DNA of 34,022 nucleotides. Origin: Archaeoglobus sp. Its GTDB lineage: Archaea; Halobacteriota; Archaeoglobi; Archaeoglobales; Archaeoglobaceae. The notes under the pieces are model-generated. The model was given only the letters and a program-made list of their open reading frames with translations, had not been told where the DNA came from and searched no databases. Shown here piece by piece: positions 1 through 8,700 of the stretch (within the stretch, counting starts at the first letter, position 1; each line of letters begins with the position of its first letter). The position numbers were made by a program, and so were the translations under genes. Location: positions 1 through 34,022 of the forward strand of contig JACDNU010000029.1 in NCBI GenBank assembly GCA_017656505.1, written 5' to 3'.

Positions 1-161
1 AAGGTAATCCAGCCGTTTTTCTTGCTGTAAGAAGAATTCGGAATCAGCCAAGCTATGTAAGGCATTATTTCTTTGAAATCGTTCTTTACCTCTATTTTCC
101 CAATCACCCTGAACTTTTTTGGGTCTGCAATGCATGGAAGAATTTCTTTGATTTTAGCCAT
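1..161 (-). CDS. Partial CDS, N-terminus of an unidentified protein
   Basis: The minus strand is open from an ATG at 159-161 to the left edge, giving the first 53 residues of a gene that continues outside the window. The protein begins MAKIKEILPCIADPKKFRV and later has MPYIAWLIPNSSYS. The single cysteine in a LPCIADP context looks like a conserved small archaeal domain, but I cannot name the family. An AT-rich promoter-like stretch (AGCTTAAAT in the minus direction, near 185-195) lies about 25 nt upstream, so the gene may be leaderless. The reading frame and start are directly visible; no function is assigned. Confidence 0.6.
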   Translation of the reverse strand, partial: MAKIKEILPCIADPKKFRVIGKIEVKNDFKEIMPYIAWLIPNSSYSKKNGWIT

Positions 162-218
162 AGAATTTTTAATTTATAATCTCGATTTAAGCTTTTTGTT
201 TATTTTTTAAACTAAGTT

Positions 219-513
219 TTACTTCTCTTTTGTTAAATCTAAAATCTTTGGTGGAAAAGCTATTGGAATTCCCTTTTCGTGACTCCTTTTAACTTCTTCT
301 GAGTAGATCAAGATCTCAAAAATTTCAAATACTCTTTCCTACGTTCGTAAATCTTTTCTGAAATTCCACAGCAAACCCCCTCAGCTTATCGTAAAACCCT
401 AAAAGTTTCTTAGGTCCTCCTTTAAATTCTTCAAGAAAGTACCTTGGAGTTACGTATGTATATTCAAGTTTCCTCGATCTATGGCATGCTTTTTGTGAAT
501 GAATTTTTTTAGT
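219..513 (-). pseudogene. Frameshifted gene remnant, family unknown
   Basis: Read on the minus strand, one frame is open from about 513 down to a TGA at 325-327 and contains SRKLEYTYVTPRYFLEEF and LLGFYDKLRGFAVEFQKRF. The next frame takes over at about 335, without interruption, as ERVFEIFEILIYSEEVKRS and runs to a TAA at 219-221, ending IPIAFPPKILDLTKEK. Both parts have protein-like composition, and joining them needs a single-base frame change near 335-345. There is no start codon upstream of the first part, only an in-frame stop at 514-516, so the 5' end is lost too. I read it as the decayed C-terminal part of a gene. The original function is not recognised. Confidence 0.5.
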
Positions 514-530
514 TTATTTTTTAAACCAAA

Positions 531-540
531 ACTATAAATA
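531..540 (+). promoter_or_regulatory. TATA element for the TauE/SafE gene
   Basis: ACTATAAATA preceded by AAACCAAA resembles an archaeal BRE/TATA pair. It is the clearest such element before the ATG at 647 and would give a leader of roughly 80-90 nt. Confidence 0.45.
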
Positions 541-646
541 TCGTTTACTATGTAAATTGGCATGTGTATAATTATTGGCGTAGTAGTTGCAGAAGCTGGC
601 TCCTGTCTTTACAATATTTGCAAAAGCAAAAATCAGGTGATGAAAA

Positions 647-1492
647 ATGATAGGGCTTGTTGAAGCGGCAATAATTCTGCTTGTAACCGGACTAGGAGTT
701 GGATTCGCAAGCGGTTTGCTGGGTGTGGGAGGATGTTTCATCATGATTCCCGTACAGTACTTCGTCTACACCTCCATGGGCATTGATGCAGCGACAGCAA
801 CAATGGTAGCTTTTGGCACGAATCTGCTCGTCGTCTTTCCGACTGCGGCAAGTGGGGCTCATGCCCATTCAAAAAAGGGTTTTGTTTGGTGGAAAGCTGC
901 AGTTGTTCTCGGGATCACTGGAGCAATCGGAGCTGTTATAGGCTCGAGCATCGCAGCGTTAACGCCAAAGTATATCCTGAGAGTAATCTTCGGGCTCGCA
1001 GTGATTGCTGGAGCGATTAGAATGCTGACAGCGAAACCTCCGGAGGAGACAGGCAGAAAGCCCGTTGACAATCCGTTATTATGGGCTGCATGGGGCTTTC
1101 CGCTTGGAATCATAACGGGCATAATTGGAATCGGCGGGGGAGTTCTGATGGTTCCTGTTATGGTTGTTGCTTTATCTTTTGGAATGCATCTCGCAGTGGG
1201 AACATCAACGGCTTTGATGATTTTCACGAGTCTCGGAGGTGTTGCAGGCTACATTTACAACGGGATAAAAGCCGGTGTGCCTTTAAACTCGCCCATTGGC
1301 CACCTCATCGGCTACGTGAATCTTGAGTCATGGATTTTGCTTGCAGCCACGAGCGTTCTTATGGCTCAGGTTGGAGCGAGAACTGCTCACAGACTTCCGG
1401 CAAAGAAGTTGAAGTACGTTTTTATTGTAGTGATGGTATATATGGGCTGGAAGATGATTGAGACAGGTCTTGGGTTGAAGTTGCCTGTTTAG
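647..1492 (+). CDS. Sulfite exporter TauE/SafE family membrane transporter
   Basis: This 281-residue protein is almost entirely hydrophobic, with about eight predicted membrane segments and the internal two-fold repeat typical of TauE/SafE (formerly DUF81). Each half opens with a glycine-rich helix: GLLGVGGCFIMIPVQYF near residue 24 and GIIGIGGGVLMVPVMVV near residue 160. Length and layout match the family. Members move anions such as sulfite, sulfoacetate or thiosulfate across the membrane; the substrate here cannot be told from sequence. The ATG at 647 follows a GGTGA purine stretch. A small membrane protein gene follows 71 nt downstream on the same strand, and the two may be functionally linked. 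Sulfur anion transport would suit a sulfate- or thiosulfate-using archaeon, but that is inference. Confidence 0.88.
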   Translation: MIGLVEAAIILLVTGLGVGFASGLLGVGGCFIMIPVQYFVYTSMGIDAATATMVAFGTNLLVVFPTAASGAHAHSKKGFVWWKAAVVLGITGAIGAVIGSSIAALTPKYILRVIFGLAVIAGAIRMLTAKPPEETGRKPVDNPLLWAAWGFPLGIITGIIGIGGGVLMVPVMVVALSFGMHLAVGTSTALMIFTSLGGVAGYIYNGIKAGVPLNSPIGHLIGYVNLESWILLAATSVLMAQVGARTAHRLPAKKLKYVFIVVMVYMGWKMIETGLGLKLPV

Positions 1493-1563
1493 TTTTTATT
1501 AGACTTAAAATTAAAAAACCAAACAATGAACAAGTTTTTATTCCTGTTGCAAATTTTTGAGGT

Positions 1564-1899
1564 ATGAGACTTCTGATCGCAGCTCTAGCATTCGCCTTTT
1601 TTATAGTCTGTCCGAGAATGGCCGGAATAACAAGTGTGATATCGAAATCTGCAAGCGTCGACCTAATCAAACTTGCTGTAGTTGGTACGCTGGTCTCTCT
1701 ACCGCTGATCGTTGTGATGGTTTATATCTTCAGCAGATATGGCCTGATCGCTGCCCTTGCTTTTGCTGTATTCACAGATTTGCTTTCTGCTTTTGTAATT
1801 AAGGAGATAAACTTTAAGGCAGGCATTGAAACTCTCATAATCGCTCTTTTCGTTATCGTGGGCGTCAGAGCTGCCTCATACATCTCGAGTCTTATTTGA
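1564..1899 (+). CDS. Small hypothetical integral membrane protein
   Basis: A 111-residue protein with three or four hydrophobic segments: residues about 2-22, 36-58, 60-80 and 88-107. Between them is one short basic/polar loop (SKSASVDLIK) and one FVIKEINFKAG loop. The ATG at 1564 is preceded by GAGGT at 1559-1563, unusually close for a ribosome binding site. It lies 71 nt behind the TauE/SafE gene on the same strand. I do not recognise a named family; it may be a partner subunit of the transporter or an unrelated small membrane protein. The coding call rests on length, clean hydrophobic periodicity and the absence of any better frame. Confidence 0.7.
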   Translation: MRLLIAALAFAFFIVCPRMAGITSVISKSASVDLIKLAVVGTLVSLPLIVVMVYIFSRYGLIAALAFAVFTDLLSAFVIKEINFKAGIETLIIALFVIVGVRAASYISSLI

Positions 1900-1993
1900 T
1901 GTCCAAAGTGATTTTTGCATGACTTCCATTATGTAACGTTTATAGTTTTTTAATTGTATATTAAACCTGAATCATCGAATTATTTTCAGACCT

Positions 1994-2006
1994 AAACTTT
2001 TTAACC
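1994..2006 (+). promoter_or_regulatory. TATA element for the Lrp-type regulator
   Basis: AAACTTTTTAACC lies about 21-33 nt before the ATG at 2027. This supports a leaderless transcript starting at that ATG rather than at the TTG at 2021. Confidence 0.45.
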
Positions 2007-2026
2007 TTAAAAATTTTAATTTGACT

Positions 2027-2593
2027 ATGGACGAAAGGGACAGGAAGATCGTATCCATTCTGCAGAGAGACGGCAGAGCAACACTTTCTGAGATAGCAAA
2101 CGCAATTGGCCTTTCCTCGATGGGTGCAAAGAAGAGAGTGGACAAACTGGTTTCCAGAGATCTGATAAGAATCAAACCACTTCTCAACACCGAGAAACTG
2201 AATATCATTACCGCCTTGATTGCGATGGAGCTTGAAAGCGCGGAAGCTCTGGAAAGGCTGCTTGAGAGGTTTAAAGATTGCCCGAGAATACTCAAATTTT
2301 ACATCACAACTGGAGGTTACAACCTTTTTGCCCTGATATTTGCTGAAGACTATCATTCCCTTGAAAGTGTAAGTTTAGAAAAATGCTCCCTCAGAAGCCA
2401 AAAAGGCGTTAGGAGATTCGAACTTTATCCGATTCAGGAAATAATGTATGATCCATTTTTGGATATCAACGTTGTTCCGGATAAGGCTCTTGAATATGCC
2501 CCGTGCGGTGTTCATTGCGGTACTTGCAAGAGGTACGAGCAGGAAAGGTGTTTAGGCTGCCCTGCGACGAAATATTATAGGGGGAAACTATAA
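2027..2593 (+). CDS. Lrp/AsnC family regulator with C-terminal cysteine cluster
   Basis: The first 60 residues form an Lrp/AsnC winged helix-turn-helix (MDERDRKIVSILQRDGR, then LSEIANAIGLSSMGAKKRV as the recognition region). A RAM-like ligand-binding domain follows (ITALIAMELESAEALERL, TGGYNLFALIFAEDY). Unusually, the protein continues for about 30 residues with CGVHCGTCKRYEQERCLGC, five cysteines spaced C-x3-C-x2-C-x7-C-x2-C, then ends PATKYYRGKL. This tail resembles the small cysteine-rich DUF3795 type and could bind zinc or an Fe-S cluster. It would make this a metal- or redox-sensing regulator (inference). I prefer the ATG at 2027 (188 residues) over the TTG at 2021 because of the TATA spacing. 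The giant secreted-protein gene begins 160 nt downstream. Confidence 0.85.
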   Translation: MDERDRKIVSILQRDGRATLSEIANAIGLSSMGAKKRVDKLVSRDLIRIKPLLNTEKLNIITALIAMELESAEALERLLERFKDCPRILKFYITTGGYNLFALIFAEDYHSLESVSLEKCSLRSQKGVRRFELYPIQEIMYDPFLDINVVPDKALEYAPCGVHCGTCKRYEQERCLGCPATKYYRGKL

Positions 2594-2753
2594 AAGTCTA
2601 AAGTTTAGAACTTGTGATTTTCACCTCTAATAATAATTATCAAAATAAAATTTACAACGAAAAATTTAAATTTTTTAATTGTTAAGGTCAATCAATCAGG
2701 CAGCCAGTCTATTTTGTCCGTCAAACAGCGTCTGATTTAAGGAGGAAAACAAT

Positions 2754-5700
2754 ATGGGTAGTTATAGGATTGGCGTAATTAGGATAATCTCAATCAGAGT
2801 TTGTATTTTGCTAGCCTTGTTGTTTCTAACTCCTTCGGTTTATGCTGCTGATATAATCGTTCCAGACGATTATCCATCAATCCAGGATGCGATTGATGCT
2901 GCAAACGATGGAGACGTAATTATCGTGAGAGATGGGGTGTATAGTGTTTATCTTAACATCAACAAGAGCATAACTCTAAGCTCAGAGAATGGCACAGCAA
3001 ACTGCATTCTCGAGGCAAGCACTAACGATGATGTCATCGAGGTGCATGCCGATTACGTCAACATAACCGGTTTCACAATAAAAAACGGCAACGATGATGG
3101 GATAGATGTTGAGCCTTACAATTCTGATCCTTCTAACCACGTCAATATCTCTGGAAACGTTTTTTACAACCTCTACGGCGGAATACAGCTTGAAGACGCG
3201 AATTTTTCTGTTATAATGAACAACAACATCTCCGCTGTAACGGAGGGGATATATTATGTTGGATCGTCTTACCACAACCTCATCGTAAATAACACGATTT
3301 CCAACTCTGATTACGGAATCAACATTCCGGCTGGAAATGACAGCGAGATATATCTTAACAAATTCATCAACAACAGCAGGAACGCGTGGGATTGCGGAAG
3401 CAACTACTGGAACTCCACAGAAATGCATGACTACATATATCAGGGAAATGCTTTCACGAACTATACGGGCAATTACTGGGATGATTACACTGGTATCGAT
3501 GCAAACGGAGATGGAATAGGCGACATTCCATACAACATCTCTGATGAGTTCTGCGGTGGTGAAGGGGGCGGAGGAGAAGGAGATGGCATAGTAATCATCG
3601 GTGAAGGAGCGAGCTCCCAGCCAAAAGATTACTATCCGATGCTTTTCGAAACTTTAGCTCCACCTCAAATCTTGAACATTCAGGAAAGCGATTTAGCGAA
3701 TTCGAGCATTACGATAAGCTGGGATGTGAGCTTGATTTCCAACAACCGCATACTTTACAGCCTAAATGAGGATTTATCATCCCCAGCATGGTCTGAATGG
3801 GACAACAACACCGCAAATCCATCGATAACCCTTTCCGGATTGTTGGCTAACACTACTTACTACTACTCTGTTTATTCTTACAGAATCGATAACGCGAGCA
3901 TTTACTCGAACAGCTCTATCAGAGATTTCACAACCATAAGAAATCCAAAAACATGGTATGTGGATGACGATGGCCTGAACTGCTCCGCAGACTTCACCAC
4001 CATTCAAGATGCTGTGAACGCCTCAATCGATGGAGACACGATCGTTGTATGCAACGGAAGTTACAACGAGAACATTTTCGTTAACAGATCTCTGAACATC
4101 ACCGGCTTAGCAAATCCCATTGTTGACGCTGGGTACAACGGAAGTGCTTTTACCTTAGCATCAGACGGGAATATCATCCAGGGTTTTACGATCAAGAACA
4201 CCTCATTTTTCGCCCATTGCTACGGAAGCATTCCAGAAGCGGGGGTTAGGGTTGGCTACACAACCTATCAGGTTGTAGGGGCTGGAGATTGCATCCAGAT
4301 AACGGATCATGAGTCCACAGACAACGTCATACGAAACAACATATTCATCAACAGCGGAATCGTGCTTGTTAAAGGCTACATTCAATCGGGCTCGGACAGG
4401 AACACGATAGTGAACAACACCTTCAATGCCTCCCGCATTGAAATAGAGGGATCGAGTTACAATAACATCACCTCTAACACCTTCACTGGGGAGACGCATT
4501 ACGGCTACATTTCCATCGAAGGGTTAAGCTATAGAAGTGCGAGGAACAATCTGATTCATGGCAACACCTTCACCAAGCATTACGAATCCACCATGCCGAT
4601 GTTATGGATAAAGGGCTATGCCAGCCATACGAACATCTCAAACAACACCCTAATAGGCTATGGAGGGATATCTGTAAGCTCAGGCGACTGCGTAATTACT
4701 AACAACGAAATCGAGGGATTCACCCCGATCAGGGAAAACGACGATGGAATACTGATTAACCATGCAAGCAACTGTCTGATCGCCAACAACTCCGTTAAAG
4801 AGAAATACGCTGGAATAAAGATCGATTCCTCATCTCCCTATGCCTTTTCCACCAATCTGACACTTAGAAGTAACAATTTACAATCAAATACCTACGACTT
4901 CTACTTCAACCCCGGCAAGGTTCAGGATTTCACGAACTCACCCAGTTTTCCGGATTTTGATCACGATATAGATTTATCGAACAATGTCAGCGGTGGTACG
5001 ATCTACTTCCTGAAAAATGTTTCGAATGCGGTGTTCGATCAGACTGCTCAACCAGCAATCGGATTTTTTGCCTGCGTTAACTGCGAGAATGTTACTGTGA
5101 GGGACATCGGCTTATCTTCCAACTCTCACGGAGTACTCCTTTACAACACCTCCGATTCGGTTATAGATTCCGTGGGAGTCTACTACAACCACCTTGCAGG
5201 GGTGGCTATTTACTCTTCAAACAACATAACGATAATCAATTCCCGATTTGAAGAGAATGGGCAGTCAAACTATGCTTCAGGTATCTATATCGGTGCATCC
5301 GAGAATATAACGATCGAGAACGATGAAATAAACTCGAACTGGTGCTATGGCATTAAACTCGAAACATCGAACAACAGCGCTATCCTTAGCTCCAACATCA
5401 CTGACAATGGCCCAAGCTACTACGTCCCTCCAGCAAACAACCCTTGCTATCCCAGCGGGATCGGAATCAAGATGTACGATTCTGACAACAACACGATAAA
5501 AACGAATTACATAAAGGCAATTGTTATTCCAAAACAGGGAACGTGGAAAGGAGGGCAGGGATACGGCATACACTCCACTTCTTCGTCAAACAATCTGATT
5601 TACAACAACTACTTCTTCAACCACAGCGTGAACGCCTATGACACCGGAGTTAATCGCTGGAACACAACAAAAACCGCAGGGGTAAACATAGTGGGCGGAC

Positions 5701-8700
5701 CGTACTTGGGAGGTAACTACTGGCACGATTACGCTGGAGCTGATACGATAGGAGGAGACGGATTGGGTGATACGCTCCTTCCCTACAACTCAAACGGAAA
5801 CATTCAGAATGGAGGAGATTATCATCCTCTAACAAGTGTTGTTGCAGACACAACTGCTCCATCCATTCATGTTGTTTCTCCGGTTGAAAGCGGGATTTAT
5901 TCTGCAAGCTACGTCTATCTGGAGGTTTACTCTCCCGACCCCGACGTTTACAGATGGTGGTACTCGCTGAACGGTGGAGCGAATGTCACTTTCACACCGA
6001 ATACGACGATAACTGATTTAACTAACGGAAATTATAGCCTGACAGTTTTCGTTAATGATACCGCCGGCAACGTCAACTCAACAACCGTAAATTTCACGAT
6101 AAGTATAACAACGGGAGGGGGAGTTGGTGGAGTTGGTGGAGCCGGAGGAGGCACATCTGAAACCCCACTCGAAGAGGTAACGCAGCCCAATTTTGAGATC
6201 ACGATTCTCAGCCCTGAGAGCAAGGAGTATTTAGAGAGAGATTTGCAGCTTTCTTTCACATCTCCCGTCCCCTTGCTAAGGGCATCTCTGATAGTGGATG
6301 GTGGCGATGTAGACTCAATAAGCATCTCTGCTTACGCAACCTTCGGCTCGGTAGAGTTAACTCGTTTACACCTTGGAAAGCACGAAATCATAGTTAATGG
6401 GGAGGATTACTATGGCAGGAAAGGGAGGGGAGAGGTTGAATTCGAGATTATACCCCTAACCTTAGGAGAATTCAATGTTACTGGCACCGAGACAACTCCC
6501 TGCTTCGTTGACGATGTGGCATTCTCATTCTACGGAAGAAACACGGATTATTCCCTTGAATTCGAAGCTAAAGGAGAAGCAAGGATCGGTGTTCACGTTA
6601 ACGAATACTACAGAGAGGGTATTCAACCATACAACAATCTTTCCGGTGGATTGATTTATTCATTCACTCCCACACCAACATATCAGAAGTACGAGATTCC
6701 AATCTCAGCAGATAATATAACGGCAGACGTTGAAAATATTATCTCCTTCGTTTCCGAAAATACGGGGAATATAAATAAAGAGAGAGGCTGGGAAATAAAG
6801 AATGTAACCCTTATCCCTTCCATACCCTTCACCTTCCCCCAGATAACCGTTTTCACCTTCAATAAAGCGATCTCAGAAAACGAGATCATGACTGCTTATC
6901 TTAGAATTGATGGGGTGGTTAATAGCACCGATTACAAAGCATATGTTTATTTATTAACACCAGAGGGTAAAAAGCTATACTATCCGGATTGGAATGAGGA
7001 TGAGAAATCGATCGATGATTACTACTTGAGAACGAACTACTACGGAAAGCTTCCCTCAACCTTGAAATTCAGCAATTTCAGTGGTGGAACTTATATCCTC
7101 GTTGGAAAAATTGTTGACAGGTTGAACCAGCCTGTCTCTCTTTCGACTGACAAGCTTTATTACAGCAAGGAGAATTCGGTGAAGCTCTATGTCAACAAAG
7201 GCATTTTCAACGAGGGGCAAGAGGTCATAGTTGAACACATGCTTACGGGGAGAGGGGAAGATAATGGAACGTTAATCATTTCCTTAGAGAACCCAGACGG
7301 ACAGCTTATCTACCTCCCAATGCTCTCCGAGAAGCAGAAGGGTAGAGAGTACAATCCAATTCGGTCTGATTATTCCATACCATTCAACGAATTCGTGAAT
7401 AACTGGAAGGAAGGAACCTACATTATCAGGAGCAACTTATACAACGAATCTGGAGGACTTATTGATGATGATATTGTTACCTTTGAGGTTTGCAGCAAAA
7501 CATCAACACTGGAGGGAAGCTACCTTAGGAGAGTAGAAGATAACGATAATTCTTCGTTTTTCCTGAGTAGGGTAAGAGTTATTGATTACTATACTCTTGA
7601 AACAAGTGATTCCGAGTTCAAAGGGGACCATTTCGGATATTTCATAACCCTTAAGCCGGGGAAGTATTACTTGACAGGTGAGGCTTACAGCAGAAGTGGC
7701 AAGGCGTATTACATCCCTCTCACTCCGATAAGTGTCGGCTGTGGAGAGAATAAGACGAGAAATCTGGAGCTTGAGTATCTTTCTAAAGCGAACGTAAGTG
7801 CATACGGTGAAAGGGCGAGTCCTTGGAGGGATTTATGGAAAGATACCGAATCTGAGTTGGGTTTGATTTCCCTAAATTCAAATTCAAATCTGAATCCAAT
7901 AAAACTTGAAGGAGAATCTAACACATGCTCAAAACCGAAGGTGGCTGTTCTTGTAAGCATACAGAACGAATACGCTTTGAACATGCTGAGAGATGACATG
8001 AAACTTTTGTATGGGGAGGAAGGATACGAGAGCGCACCTGAAGGAAAATTCGCCAGATATTTCGCCTTTAAGGTTGTTGAGATGCTAAAAGCCAACTCCC
8101 CAGACGTTGATGTTTACTCAATAACAGGTTTGCTGGACTCTCTTACCGCTACAGAGGACCAGCTCTCACAAACCTCAGCAAATCCCGATGCCTCAAAAAT
8201 CTCACCAAATATGATTCCAGATTACATTTACAAGGTTTCAATTTCAGGTGAGGAGGATCTTTCTTACTATTCAATATCAACCTCTTTGACCGCAATCCCG
8301 AGTTATGTGATAGTCAATCCGACCAATTTCTTTTCAAGTTTTGTTAGCGATCCGCTAAATGAGATCAGACGTATCATACATAGAACTGGAGATTTAAGAC
8401 CGCTTATAGATGATTTTGAGATCAAACATCCTGTTCCACCCAGAGATCCCAGATTGGAGATTACAGTCGTTCCGGAATCTGTCTCACCAAATACGGAAAA
8501 AAGCAAGAAAGCAACCATCCATGCAAAGGTCATCGATTGCAGGGGCAGGCCTGTTATTGAATTTAGCAACTATGGTGTGCTCAGAAGACAGGAAGTTTAC
8601 TTCCAGAAATACACAGACAGAGGGGTTGTTAAAGCTGACTGGGAGGCCACAAAGGTCTCAATGTACGGCGAAGGGGACTGGGAGATTGTTCGTGCTAAAA

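Noticed and set aside
859-1227. 122-residue frame on the minus strand inside the TauE/SafE gene
   Set aside because: It is antisense to a clear membrane transporter, has no family resemblance, and arises from the codon usage of the real gene.
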